DNA from: Astropecten irregularis
Lineage: Eukaryota > Echinodermata > Asteroidea > Paxillosida > Astropectinidae
Assembly (NCBI GenBank): GCA_963971285.1
Contig: OZ020255.1
Location: forward strand, 19,313,046 to 19,377,045
DNA: 64,000 nucleotides
Reading direction: 5' to 3'
Shown piece by piece: positions 43,726 through 58,800 of this stretch. The notes under the pieces were generated by a model. It was not told where the DNA came from, did no database searches, and saw only the letters and a list, made by a program, of their open reading frames with translations. Position 1 is the first letter of the stretch; each line of letters begins with the position of its first letter. The position numbers and the translations under genes are program-made.

Positions 43726-46700
43726 GGGTATAACACCCTGCTTCGGTCCCTCGCGCAGGACACCAAATCACCAATCATCCCCCCCCCCCCCCAATCATGA
43801 AAATAAATCGACACCCATGTCTATGGGAGTTTATTTACTTGGGTGCAACCCTAACGCGGGCGATCAGCGAGCCTCGGCCTCGCCGTCCACTTTAATCCTA
43901 AGTTGGTTTGAACGCTGGTCAACTCGTGCGTCCAAACTCGTACGCCGACCGACTCGTACGCCAACCAACTCGCACGACGACCAACTCGTACGCCACCAGC
44001 ACATTGTAGTTTGTATTAACAAAATAAACAAGCACTGAGTGTGCGGTGCTCGTCCACGTCGGTGGGGCGCAAACCTAATTTGAATATAATCTTGATATAA
44101 TAATGTCTCACACTACAACGTGCACTGTGTTCATCAGTCTAATCATTAGCTTCGCTCTGTTGAGCTGACAAATTCATTTCAATGTACACATTTGCAAGGC
44201 AAAAGCAAGGGAATTATATCCCTTGGTTACCGAAAATGTACAATACACACTGGCATAAGAACAGCTTATTAAAACAACGTCACATTTATTAGCCAATCAA
44301 AGTAGGGAATGTCGAAAAATGTATTTCCAAACACTATTAATGGCCAATCACGTTTTCCAATTTCCAGGCTCTTCCAACGCCAGCAGGGTTGGGTGACAAA
44401 GTGGGTCTATTTCAGCCGATTTGCAGAGGGATGTTTTTTTTTTCGAAAATGGCTTCTTTGACTTGAGTGATCCATATACCTTGTTTTTAGGGGTGGTCAG
44501 CTGAGAATGAGTATATCTCAAAAATTCAATGGTCAACCCACCATAAAATGAAAAGAAAATGAAAGCTGACCACACTAAATAAACTCCCATTAACCTTAGT
44601 GTAAAATCCCTCAACTTCACAGTTAAAAAAAAACCCGCCATCCAGAAGATTCTCAGTTGTTGGTGCAATAGTTTAATTGGTAGAGTCAACCATCATCTAC
44701 TCAATATTTTTCAAATTTTGGTTGGGTAAGCGATTGGATTTTTTGCTACTTGCCCCAAGAAAAAAACACCCCCGAAATGTCCTTTTCCGTAACCGACTTG
44801 CTACAAGTTTTCATGAAACAACCCTCCACGCCCCAATGTAGGACCTGATTTTAAACCAAAATATCTCAAGTCTCCACAGCAGGCTGAAGCACTGAACCCC
44901 CAGGTTGTCATAACCAGTCAAAATTACACAGTATATTAATTGCTCGACCCCCAAATTGCATATTTAAAAAAACATTTTTGAGGGTACACACATTATGATA
45001 ATCAGCTCGGCGTATTGATTTTTTTTTGATTTTTTTTTTAGCTATTAAGTGTGGTGCACCGGACACCCTGCTTCGCTTCCTTGCGCAGGACACCGAATCA
45101 CCAATAACCCCCCCCCCCCCAATCTTGAAAATAAATCGGCACCCATGTCTATGGGAGTTTATTTACTTGGGTGCAACCCTAACGCGGGCGATCAGCGAGC
45201 CTCGGCCTCGCCGTCCACTTTAATCCTACTTTGTTTTGAACGCTGGTCAACTCGTACGTCCAAACTCGTACGCCGACCGACTCGTACGCCAACCAACTCG
45301 CACGACGACCAACTCGTACGCCACCAGCACATTGTAGTTTGTATTAACAAAATAAACAAGCACTGAGTGTGCGGTGTTCGTCCACGTCGGTGGGGCGCAA
45401 ACCTAATTTGAATATAATCTTGATATAATAATGTCTCACACTACAACGTGCACTATGTGTGTTCTTCAGTCTAATCATTAGCTTCGCTCTGTTGAGCTGA
45501 CAAATTCATTTCAATGTACACTATTGCAAGGCAAAAGCAAGGGAATTATATCCTATGGTTACCGAAAATGTACAATACACACTGGCATAAGAACAGCTTA
45601 TTAAAACGACGTCACATTTATTAGCCAATCAAAGTAGGGAAAGTCGAAAAATGTATTTCCAAACACTGTTAATGGCCAATCACGTTTTCCAATTTTCAGG
45701 CTCTTCCAACGCCAGCTGGGTTGTAATGTTTCTGGATTAATCAGGTAAGTTAAACTTTCTCTTATGTTTTCTCCTCAATGTATTTTAAATAAGAGAGTTC
45801 TTAGAGCTATCGGAAAATGGCGGGTGAAGAAATATGGCACTGGACCTCCTGCCTGGACTCTGGGCTTCCATTAGTGACCAGTGTGATGCAATTGGGTGAC
45901 AAAGTGGGTCTATTTCAGCCGATTTGCAGAGGGATGTTTTTTTTTGAAAATGGCTTCTTTGACTGGAGTGATCCATATACCTTGTTTTTAGGGGTGGTCA
46001 GATGAGAATGAGTATATCTCAAAAATTCAATGGTCAACCCACCATAAAATGAAAGCTGACCACACTAAATAAACTCCCATTGACCTTAGTGTAAAATTCC
46101 TCAACTTCACAGTTCAAAAAACCGCCATCCAGAAGATTCTCAGTTGTTGGTGCAATAGTGTAAATGGTAGTGTCAACTCTCATCTACCCAATACTTTTCA
46201 AATTTTGGTTGGGTAACCGATTGGATTTCAAGTTGCTACTTGCCCCAAGAAAAAAAACACCCCCGAAATGTCCTTTTTCCGTGACCGACTTGCTACGAGT
46301 TTTCATGAAACAACCCTCCACGTTCAAGACAACGTAGGACCAGATTTTAAACCAAAATATCTCAAGTCTCCACAGCAGGCTGAAGCACTGAATCCCCAGG
46401 TTGTCATAACCAGTCCAAATTAGACAGTATATTAATTGCACGACCCCCCAAATTCCATATTTAAAAAACATTTGAGGGTCATTTTGTATTTAATCCTAAG
46501 TTGTTTTGAACGCTGGTCAACTCGTACGCCCCAACTCGTACGCCGACCGACTCGTACGCCAACCAACTCGCACGACGACCAACTCGTACGCCACCAGCAC
46601 ATTGTAGTTTGTATTAACAAAATAAACAAGCACTGAGTGTGCGGTGCTCGTCCACGTCGGTGGGGCGCAAACCTAATTTGAATATAATCTTGATATAATA

Positions 46701-48599
46701 ATGTCTCACACTACAACGTGCACTGTGTTCATCAGTCTAATCATTAGCTTCGCTCTGTTGAGCTGACAAATTCATTTCAATGTACACATTTGCAAGGCAA
46801 AAGCAAGGGAATTATATCCCTTGGTTACCGAAAATGTACAATACACACTGGCATAAGAACAGCTTATTAAAACAACGTCACATTTATTAGCCAATCAAAG
46901 TAGGGAATGTCGAAAAATGTATTTCCAAACACTATTAATGGCCAATCACGTTTTCCAATTTCCAGGCTCTTCCAACGCCAGCAGGGTTGTAATGTTTCTG
47001 GATTTTTCAGGTTAGTTAAACTTTCTCGTATGTTTCCTCCTCAATGTATTATAAATAAGATAGTTCTTAGAGCTATCGGAAAATGACGGATTGAAGAAAT
47101 ATGGCACTGGACCTCCTGCCTGGACTCTGGGCTCCCATTTGTGACCAGTGTGATGCAATTGGGTGACAAAGTGGGTCTATTTCAGCCGATTTGCAGAGGG
47201 ATGTTTTTTTTTTTAAATGGCTTCTTTGACTGCAGTGATCCATATACCTTGTTCTTTTAGGGGTGGTCAGCTGAGAATGAGTATATTTCAAAAATTCAAT
47301 GGTCAACCCACCATAAAATGAAAGCTGACCACACTAAATAAACTCCCATTGACCTTAGTGTAAAATTCCTCAACTTCACAGTTAAAAAAAAACCCGCCAT
47401 CCAGAAGATTCTCAGTTGTTGGTGCAATAGTGTAAATGGTAGTGTCAACTCTCATCTACCCAATACTTTTCTAATTTTGGTTGGGTAACCGATTGGATTT
47501 CAAGTTGCTACTTGCCCCAAGAAAAAAAACACCCCCGAAATGTCCTTTTTCCGTGACCGACTTGCTACGAGTTTTCATGAAACAACCCTCCACGTTCAAG
47601 ACAACGTAGGACCAGATTTTAAACCAAAATATCTCAAGTCTCCACAGCAGGCTGAAGCACTGAACCCCCAGGTTGTCATAACCAGTCCAAATTAGACAGT
47701 ATATTAATTGCACGACCCCCCAAATTCCATATTTAAAAAACATTTGAGGGTCATTTTGTATTTAATCCTAAGTTGTTTTGAACGCTGGTCAACTCGTACG
47801 CCCCAACTCGTACGCCGACCGACTCGTACGCCAACCAACTCGCACGACGACCAACTCGTACGCCACCAGCACATTAAGATTGTAGTTTGTATTAACAAAA
47901 TAAACAAGCACTGAGTGTGCGGTGCTCGTCCACGTCGGTGGGGCGCAAACCTAATTTGAATAATTATAATCTTGATATAATAATGTCTCACACTACAACG
48001 TGCACTGTGTTCATCAGTCTAATCATTAGCTTCGCTCTGTTGAGCTGACAAATTCATTTCAATGTACACAATTGCAAGGCAAAAGCAAGGGAATAATATC
48101 CTATGGTTACCGAAAATGTACAATACACACTGGCATAAGAACAGCTTATTAAAACGACGTCACGTTTATTAGCCAATCAAAGTAGGGAAAGTCGAAAAAT
48201 GCATTTCCAAACACTGTTAATGGCCAATCACGTTTTCCAATTTTCAGGCTCTTCCAACGCCAGCAGGGTTGTAATGTTTCTGGATTAATCAGGTAAGTTA
48301 AACTTTTTCTTATGTTTCCTCCTCAATGTATTTTAAATAAGAGAGTTCTTAGAGCTATCGGAAAATGACGAATTGAAGAAATAATGGCACTGGACCTCCT
48401 GCCTGGACTCTGGGCTTCCATTTTTGACCAGTGTGATGCAATTGGGTGACAAAGTGGGTCTATTTCAGCCGATTTGCAGAGGGATGTTTTTCTTTTGAAA
48501 ATGGCTTCTTTGACTGGATTACCATATTCCTTGTTTTTAGGGGTGGTCAGCTGAGAATGAGAATATCTCAAAAATGCAATGGTCATCCCACCATAAAAT

Positions 48600-48660
48600 G
48601 AAAAGAAAATGAAAGCTGCATGACCACACTAAACAAATTCCATATTTAAAAAACATTTGA
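48600..48660. other. internal deletion in an array unit
   Basis: CCACACTAAA is joined directly to CAAATTCCATATTTAAAA near 48634. Other units carry about 390 bp between these points. This explains the short 1128-bp anchor spacing. Confidence 0.7.
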
Positions 48661-49575
48661 GGGTACACACATTATGATAATCAGCTCGGCGCATTGATTT
48701 TTTCTAGCTATTTAGTGTTGTGCACCGGACACTTTGCTTCGCTCCCTTGCGCAGGACACCGAATCACCAATAACCCCCCCCCCCCCCCCCAATCATGAAA
48801 ATAAATCGACACCCATGTCTATGGGAGTTTATTTACTTGGGTGCAACCCTAACGCGGGCGATCGGCGAGCCTCGGCCTCGCCGTCCACTTTAATCCTAAG
48901 TTGTTTTGAACGCTGGTCAACTCGTACGTCCAAACTCGTACGCCGACCGACTCGTACCGAACCAACTCGCACGACGACCAACTCGTACGCCACCAGCACA
49001 TTGTAGTTTGTATTAACAAAATAAACAAGCACTTAGTGTGCGGTGGTCGTCCACGTCGGTGGGGCGCAAACCTAATTTGAATATAATCGTGATATAATAA
49101 TGTTCCACACTACAACGTGCACTGTGTTCATCAGTCTTATCATTAGCTTCGCTCTGTTGAGCTGCCAAATTCATTTCAATGTACACAAATTATTGCAAGG
49201 CGAAAGCAAGGGAATTCTATCCTATATGGTTACCGAAAATGTACAATACACACTGGCATAAGAACAGCTTATTAAAACAACGTCACATTTATTAGCCAAT
49301 CAAAGTAGGGAAAGTCGAAAAATGTCTTTCCAAACACTATTAATGGCCAATCACGTTTTCTAATTTCCAGGCTCTTCCAACGCCAGCAGGGTTGTAATGT
49401 TTCTGGATTAATCAGGTAAGTTAAACTTTCTCTAATGTTTCCTCCTCAATGTATTTTAAATAAGAGAGTTCTTAGAGCTATCGGAAAATTACGGATTGAA
49501 GAAATTATGGCACTGCACCTCCTGCCTGGACTCTGGGCTTCCATTTTTGACTAGTGTGATGCAATTGGGTGACAA

Positions 49576-50005
49576 AGTGGGTCTATTTCAGCCGATTTGC
49601 AGAGGGATGTTTTTCTTTTGAAAATGGCTTCTTTGACTGGAGTAGTCCATATACCTTGTGTTTAGGGGTGGTCAGCTGAGAATGAGAATATCTCAAAAAT
49701 CCAATGGTCATCCCACCATAAAATGAAAAGAAAATGAAAGCTGACCACACTAAATAAACTCCTCGCCGACCTTAGTGTAAAATCCCTCAAAGTGGGTCTA
49801 TTTCAGCCGATTTGCAGAGGGATGTTTTTCTTTTGAAAATGGCTTCTTTGACTGGAGTAGTCCATATACCTTGTGTTTAGGGGTGGTCAGCTGAGAATGA
49901 GAATATCTCAAAAATCCAATGGTCATCCCACCATAAAATGAAAAGAAAATCAAAGCTGACCACACTAAATAAACTCCTCGCCGACCTTAGTGTAAAATCC
50001 CTCAA
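49576..50005. repeat. 215-bp tandem duplication inside one array unit
   Basis: The segment from AGTGGGTCTATTTCAGCCG to TAGTGTAAAATCCCTCAA occurs twice in succession (starts 49576 and 49791), with only a G/C change in AAAATGAAAGC / AAAATCAAAGC. It accounts for part of the long 1722-bp spacing. Confidence 0.8.
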
Positions 50006-53000
50006 CTTCACAGTTAAAAAAAACCGCCATCCAGAAGATTCTCAGTTGTTGGTGCAATAGTGTAAATGGTAGTGTCAACTCTCATCTAGCCAATACTTTT
50101 CAAATTTTGGTTGGGTAACAGATTGGATTTGTTGCTACTTGCCCCATGAAAAAAAACACCCCCGAAATGTCCTTTTTCCGTAACCGACTTGCTACAAGTT
50201 TTCATGAAACAACCCTCCACGCCCCAATGTAGGACCAGATTTTAAACCAAAATATCTCAAGTCTCCACAGCAGGCTGAAGCACTGAACCCCCAGGTTGTC
50301 ATAACCAGTCAAAATTACACAGTATATTAATTGCTCGACCCTAAAATTGCATATTTAAAAAAAAAATTTTGAGGGTACACACATTATGATAATCAGCTCG
50401 GCGTATTGATTTTTTTGATTTATTTTTTTAGCTTTTTAGTGTCGTGCACCGGACACCCTGCTTCGCTCCCTTGCGCAGGACACCGAATCACCAATAACCC
50501 CCCCCCCCCCCCAATCATGAAAATAAATCGACACCCATGTCTATGTGAGTTTATTTACTTGGGTGCAACCCTAACGCGGGCGATCAGCGAGCCTCGGCCT
50601 CGCCGTCCACTTTAATCCTAAGTTGTTTTGAACGCTGGTCAACTCGTACGTCTAAACTCGTACGCCGACCGACTCGTACGCCAACCAACTCGCACGACGA
50701 CCAACTCGTACGCCACCAGCACATTGTAGTTTGTATTAACAAAATAAACAATCACTGAGTGTGCGGTGCTCGTCCACGTCGGTGGGGCGCAAACCCAATT
50801 TGAATATAATCTTGGTATAATAATGTCTACAACGTGCACTGTGTTCATCAGTCTAATCATTAGCTTCGCTCTGTTGAGCTGACAAATTCATTTCAATGTA
50901 CACAAATTGCAAGGCAAAAGCAAGGGAATTATATCCTATGGTTACCGAAAATGTACAATACACACTGGCATAAGAACAGCTTATTAAAACGACGTCATAT
51001 TCATTAGCCAATCAAAGTAGGGAACGTCGAAAAATGTATTTCCAAACACTAATAACGGCCAATCACGTTTTCCAATTTCCAGGCTCTTCCAACGCCAGCA
51101 GGGTTGTAATGTTTCTGGATTAATCAGGTTAGTTAAACTTTCTCTTATGTTTCCTCCTCAATGTATTATAAATAAGAGAGTTCTTAGAGCAATCGGAAAA
51201 TGACGGATTGAAGAAATATGGCACTGGACCTCCTGCCTGGACTCTGGGCTTCCATTTGTGACCAGTGTGATGCAATTGGGTGACAAAGTGGGTCTATTTC
51301 AGCCGATTTGCAGAGGGATGTTTTTTTTTAAATGGCTTCTTTGACTGGAGTGATCCATATACCTTGTTTTTAGAGGTGGTCATCTGAGAATGAGTATATT
51401 TCAAAAATTCAATGGTCAACCGGTCAACCCACCATAAAATCAGAGCTGACCACACTAATAAACTCCCATTGACCTTAGTGTAAAATTCCTCAACTTCACA
51501 GTTAAAAAAAATCCCGCCATCCAGAAGATTCTCAGTTGTTGGTGCAATAGTGTAAATGGTAGTGTCAACTCTCATCTACCCAATACTTGTCTAATTTTGG
51601 TTGGGTAACCGATTGGATTTTTTGCTACTTGCCCACAAGAAAAAAACACCCCCGAAATGTCCTTTTTCCGTGACCGACTTGCCACGGATTTTCATGAAAC
51701 AACCCTCCACGCCCCAATGTAGGACCGGATTTTAAACCAAAATATCTCAAGTCTCCACAGCAGGCTGAAGCACTGAACCCCCAGGTTGTCATAACCAGTC
51801 AAAATTACACAGTATATTAATTGCACGACCCCCAAATTCCATATTTAAAAAACATTTGAGGGTCATTTTTTATTTAATCCCAAGTTGTTTTGAACGCTGG
51901 TCAACTCGTACGCCCCAACTCGTACGCCGACCGACTCGTACGCCAACCAACTCGCACGACGACCAACTCGTACGCCACCAGCACATTGTAGTTTGTATTT
52001 AACATAATAAACAAGCACTTAGTGTGCGGTGGTCGTCCACGTCGGTGGGGCGCTAACCTAATTTGAATATAATCGTGATATAATAATGTTCCATACTACA
52101 ACGTGCACTGTGTTCATCAGTCTTATCATTAGCTTCGCTCTGTTGAGCTGACAAATTCATTTTAATGTACACAAATTGCAAGGCAAAAGCAAGGGAATCA
52201 TATCCTATGGTTACCGAAAATGTACAATACACACTGGCATAAGAACAGCTTATTAAAACGACGTCACATTTATTAGCCAATCAAAGTAGGGAACGTCGAA
52301 AAATGTATTTCCAAACACTATTAACGGCCAATCACGTTTTCCAATTTCCAGGCTCTTCCTACGCCAGCAGAGTTGTTATGTTTCTGGATTAATCAGGTTA
52401 GTTAAACTTTCTCTTATGTTTTCTCCTCAATGTATTATAAATAAGAGAGTTCTTAGAGTTATCAGAAAATGACGGATTGAAGAAATATGGCACTGGACCT
52501 CCTGCCTGGACTCTGGGCTTCCATTAGTGACCAGTGTGATGCAATTGGGTGACAAAGTGGGTCTATTTCAGCCGATTTGCAGAGGGATGTTTTTTTTTTT
52601 AAATGGCTTCTTTGACTGGAGTGATCCATATACCTTGTTTTTAGGGGTGGTCAGATGAGAATGAGTATATCTCAAAAATTCAATGGTCAACCCACCATAA
52701 AATGAAAGCTGACCACACTAAATAAACTCCCATTGACCTTAGTGTAAAATTCCTCAACTTCACAGTTAAAAAAAACCCCGCCATCCAGAAGATTCTCAGT
52801 TGTTGGTGCAATAGTGTAAATGGTAGTGTCAACTCTCATCTACCCCATACTTTTCTTATTTTGGTTGGGTAACCGATTGGATTTTTTGCTACTTGCCCCA
52901 AGTAAAAAACACCCCCGAAATGTCCTTTTTCTGTAACCGGCTTGCTACGAGTTTTCATGAAACAACCCTCCACGTTCAAGACAACGTAGGACCAGATTTT

Positions 53001-54535
53001 AAACCAAAATATCTCAGGTCTCCACAGCAGGCTGAAGCACTGATCCCCCAGGTTGTCATAACCAGTCCAAATTACACAGTATATTAATTGCACGACCCCC
53101 CAAATTCCATATTTAAAAAACATTTGAGGGTCATTTTTTATTTAATCCTAAGTTGTTTTGAACGCTGGTCAACTCGTACGCCCCAACTCGTACGCCGACC
53201 GACTCGTACGCCAACCAACTCGCACGACGACCAACTCGTACGCCACCAGCACATTAAGATTGTAGTTTGTATTAACAAAATAAACAAGCACTGAGTGTGC
53301 GGTGCTCGTCCACGTCGGTGGGGCGCAAACCTAATTTGAATAATTATAATCTTGATATAATAATGTCTCACACTACAACGTGCACTGTGTTCATCAGTCT
53401 AATCATTAGCTTCGCTCTGTTGAGCTGACAAATTCATTTCAATGTACACAATTGCAAGGCAAAAGCAAGGGAATTATATCCTATGGTTACCGAAAATGTA
53501 CAATACACACTGGCATAAGAACAGCTTATTAAAACGACGTCACATTTATTAGCCAATCAAAGTAGGGAAAGTCGAAAAATGCATTTCCAAACACTTTTAA
53601 TGGCCAATCACGTTTTCCAATTTCCAGGCTCTTCCAACGCCAGAAGGGTTGTAATGTTTCTGGATTAATCAGGTAAGTTAAACTTTCTCTTATGTTTCCT
53701 CCTCAATGTATTTTAAATAAGAGATTTCTTAGAGTTATCAGTAAATGACGGATTGAAGAAATATGGCACTGGACCTCCTGCCTGGACTCTGGGCTTCCAT
53801 TAGTGACCAGTGTGATGCAATTGGGTGACAAAGTGGGTCTATTTCAGCCGATTTGCAGAGGGATGTTTTTTTTTGAAAATGGCTTCTTTGACTGGAGTGA
53901 TCCATATACCTTGTTTTTAGGGGTGGTCAGCTGAGAATGAGAATATCTCAAAAATCCAATGGTCATCCCACCATAAAATGAAAAGAAAATGAAAGCTGAC
54001 CACACTAAATAAACTCCTCGCCGACCTTTGTGTAAAATCCCTCAACTTCACAGTTCAAAAAAACCACCATCCAGAAGTTTCTCAGTTGTTGGTGCAATAG
54101 TGTAAATGGTATAGTGTCAACTCTCATCTAGCCAATACTTTTTAAATTTTGGTTGGGTAACCGATTGGATTTGTTGCTACTTGCCCCAAGAAAAAAAACA
54201 CCCCCGAAATGTCCTTTTTCCGTGACCGACTTGCTACGAGTTTTCATGAAACAACCCTCCACGTTCAAGACAACGTAGGACCAGATTTTAAACCAAAATA
54301 TCTCAAGTCTCCACAGCAGGCTGAAGCACTGATCCCCCAGGTTGTCATAACCAGTCAAAATTACACAGTATAGTAATTGCACGACCCCCCAAATTCCATA
54401 TTTAAAAAACATTTGAGGGTAATTTTTTATTTAATCCTAAGTTGTTTTGAACGCTGGTCAACTCGTACGCCCCAACTCGTACGCCGACCGACTCGTACGC
54501 CAACCAACTCGCACGACGACCAACTCGTACGCCAC

Positions 54536-55850
54536 TAGGCCTGGGCGATTAGTGCTTTTCACTAATCGATTAATCGCGAAGGAAATAATCGCGATTAATC
54601 GATTAATCGCGATTACCCGGAAGTGACTATACAAGCAGCATGTACCTTGTTTTCATCATAGCGGCACTGCAGTAAACTGCACTAGCGTAATGCATTGATT
54701 CTTACAAGTTTCAACAGCGATCAGTTCCGATTTCCGAGGCATTGAGCAATGCCATTTTTGTTCTGATAAGGTATAATGCAAAATTCGTGAGGCTAATATC
54801 GTCCATAATTACTTCCTTCAGTAAAGTAGGGTAACAGTTCGCGAAGTGTTGGCCGACAAGGCATGCAGTTACTGCCTAACGTACGTACACCCAGACGTAG
54901 TCCCATACATGCATGTACAAGTCAACGATAGTACACGATGACACATTATGTACACCCCATGTAGGCTGAACAGTGAACACGATTATTATACAGTTCACGA
55001 TTACTGAACAGTGAACACGATTATTACACAGCTCACGATTACTAAACACATCGCGATTATTTTACATTTCACGATTACTCCACATGTTCACTTCACGATT
55101 ATCATACGATACGATACAGTAGTCCAGTACAGTAATCGTCTAATCGAGTAGCGTCTGTACTCGAGTACAGGTAGCCGAATCCATTGTAAACACGTGGGCC
55201 TAAGAAGTTGAGAAAAACTTCGTTGTCAGCTGTCAGGCTTGAATAAAAATTAACCCCGACACGTATAAACTGTATGTATCCAATAACTCATGATGTGTGC
55301 GACAAGTCCCGACAACCTTTCGTTTTATTACTAAGTGAGATAAATAGTATTTATTGAAAATACAACATAACTGAATGCACCTCAATAAACAGCGAAATGG
55401 TATAGCCCTCATTCATGCCTCATCCACGTTGACCATATAAGGCAGTATTATTAGAAGGGCTACTGGCCAATTACAGTGTAATCTCAAAATGTTGTCATGG
55501 TGCGGGCATCCGGTGCACGTGCAGTAGGCAGACTTGATATCAAGTCGGTAATTTTATCGATACACCAGGGGTACGGTGTGCGTGTTCACATTACACTGTG
55601 TACGTCCTGCATAATGTCAAACGACTTGTCTAACGACTTGTCATCAAGTCTATGAAGCTGCTCCATGCAACACACACGGCATGGATATTGATCGACAGAG
55701 AATAGTAGTAACTCGTGGAATTAATCGCAACTCGAAGGCACTAATCGCGCTGGCACGATTAATCGAGTAGTTCAGAATTTACTAATCGAGTAATCGGCAC
55801 GGGAATGTAATCGCGATTAATCGATTAATCGAGTTAATCGCCCAGGCCTA
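54536..55850. mobile_element. 1315-bp nonautonomous hAT element inserted in the array
   Basis: Starts TAGGCCTGGGCGATTA and ends with its 16-bp inverse. TACGCCAC flanks both sides (54528-54535 and 55851-55858). Removing the element and one flank copy restores the array sequence exactly. Subterminal regions are packed with ATTAATCG and GCGATTA motifs, and the middle with CACGATTA. No open frame of appreciable length, hence no transposase. Confidence 0.93.
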
Positions 55851-58800
55851 TACGCCACCAGCACATTAAGATTGTAGTTTGTATTAACAAAATAAACAAG
55901 CACTGAGTGTGCGGTGCTCGTCCACGTCGGTGGGGCGCAAACCTAATTTGAATAATTATAATCTTGATATAATAATGTCTCACACTACAACGTGCACTGT
56001 GTTCATCAGTCTAATCATTAGCTTCGCTCTGTTGAGCTGACAAATTCATTTCAATGTACACAATTGCAAGGCAAAAGCAAGGGAATTATATCCTATGGTT
56101 ACCGAAAATGTACAATACACACTGGCATAAGAACAGCTTATTAAAACGACGTCACATTTATTAGCCAATCAAAGTAGGGAAAGTCGAAAAATGCATTTCC
56201 AAACACTATTAATGGCCAATCACGTTTTCCAATTTCCAGGCTCTTCCAACGCCAGAAGGGTTGTAATGTTTCTGGATTAATCAGGTAAGTTAAACTTTCT
56301 CTTATGTTTCCTCCTCAATGTTTTTTAAATAAGAGAGTTCTTAGAGCTATCGGAAAATGAGGGATTGAAGAAATTATGGCACTGGACCTCCTGCCTGGAC
56401 TCTGGGCTTCCATTTTTGACCAGTGTGATGCAATTGGGTGACAAAGTGGGTCTATTTCAGCCGATTTGCAGAGGGATGTTTTTCTTTTGAAAATGGTTTC
56501 TTTGTCTGGAGTAATCCATATACCTTGTTTCTAGGGGTGGTCAGCTGAGAATGAGAATATCTCAAAAATCCAATGGTCATCCCACCATAAAATGAAAGAA
56601 AATGAAAGCTGACCACACTAAATAAACTCCTCGCCGACCTTTGTGTAAAATCCCTCAACTTCACAGTTCAAAAAAACCGCCATCCAGAAGTTTCTCAGTT
56701 GTTGGTGCAATAGTGTAAATGGTATAGTGTCAACTCTCATCTAGCCAATACTTTTCAAATTTTGGTTGGGTAACCGATTGGATTTGTTGCTACTTGCCCC
56801 AAGAAAAAAAACACCCCCGAAATGTCCTTTTTCCGTGACCGACTTGCTACGAGTTTTCATGAAACAACCCTCCACGTTCAAGACAACGTAGGACCAGATT
56901 TTAAACCAAAATATCTCAAGTCTCCACAGCAGTGACTGAAGCACTGATCCCCCAGGTTGTCATAACCAGTCAAAATTACACAGTATATTAATTGCACGAC
57001 CCCCCAAATTCCATATTTAAAAAACATTTGAGGGTAATTTTTTATTTAATCCTAAGTTGTTTTGAACGCTGGTCAACTCGTACGCCCCAACTCGTACGCC
57101 GACCGACTCGTACGCCAACCAACTCGCACGACGACCAACTCGTACGCCACCAGCACATTAAGATTGTAGTTTGTATTAACAAAATAAACAAGCACTGAGT
57201 GTGCGGTGCTCGTCCACGTCGGTGGGGCGCAAACCTAATTTGAATAATTATAATCTTGATATAATAATGTCTCACACTACAACGTGCACTGTGTTCATCA
57301 GTCTAATCATTAGCTTCGCTCTGTTGAGCTGACAAATTCATTTCAATGTACACAATTGCAAGGCAAAAGCAAGGGAATTATATCCTATGGTTACCGAAAA
57401 TGTACAATACACACTGGCATAAGAACAGCTTATTAAAACGACGTCACATTTATTAGCCAATCAAAGTAGGGAAAGTCGAAAAATGCATTTCCAAACACTA
57501 TTAATGGCCAATCACGTTTTCCAATTTCCAGGCTCTTCCAACGCCAGAAGGGTTGTAATGTTTCTGGATTAATCAGGTAAGTTAAACTTTCTCTTATGTT
57601 TCCTCCTCAATGTATTTTAAATAAGAGAGTTCTTAGAGCTATCGGAAAATGAGGGATTGAAGAAATTATGGCACTGGACCTCCTGCCTGGACTCTGGGCT
57701 TCCATTTTTGACCAGTGTGATGCAATTGGGTGACAAAGTGGGTCTATTTCAGCCGATTTGCAGAGGGATGTTTTTCTTTTGAAAATGGCTTCTTTGACTG
57801 GAGTAATCCATATACCTTGTTTCTAGGGGTGGTCAGCTGAGAATGAGAATATCTCAAAAATCCAATGGTCATCCCACCATAAAATGAAAAGAAAATGAAA
57901 GCTGACCACACTAAATAAACTCCTCGCCGACCTTTGTGTAAAATCCCTCAACTTCACAGTTCAAAAAAACCACCATCCAGAAGTTTCTCAGTTGTTGGTG
58001 CAATAGTGTAAATGGTATAGTGTCAACTCTCATCTAGCCAATACTTTTTAAATTTTGGTTGGGTAACCGATTGGATTTGTTGCTACTTGCCCCAAGAAAA
58101 AAAACACCCCCGAAATGTCCTTTTTCCGTGACCGACTTGCTACGAGTTTTCATGAAACAACCCTCCACGTTCAAGACAACGTAGGACCAGATTTTAAACC
58201 AAAATATCTCAAGTCTCCACAGCAGGCTGAAGCACTGATCCCCCAGGTTGTCATAACCAGTCAAAATTACACAGTATAGTAATTGCACGACCCCCCAAAT
58301 TCCATATTTAAAAAACATTTGAGGGTAATTTTTTATTTAATCCTAAGTTGTTTTGAACGCTGGTCAACTCGTACGCCCCAACTCGTACGCCGACCGACTC
58401 GTACGCCAACCAATTCGCACGACGACCAACTCGTACGCCACCAGCACATTAAGATTGTAGTTTGTATTAACAAAATAAACAAGCACTGAGTGTGCGGTGC
58501 TCGTCCACGTCGGTGGGGCGCAAACCTAATTTGAATAATTATAATCTTGATATAATAATGTCTCACACTACAACGTGCACTGTGTTCATCAGTCTAATCA
58601 TTAGCTTCGCTCTGTTGAGCTGACAAATTCATTTCAATGTACACAATTCCAAGGCAAAAGCAAGGGAATTATATCCTATGGTTACCGAAAATGTACAATA
58701 CACACTGGCATAAGAACAGCTTATTAAAACGACGTCACATTTATTAGCCAATCAAAGTAGGGAAAGTCGAAAAATGCATTTCCAAACACTATTAATGGCC

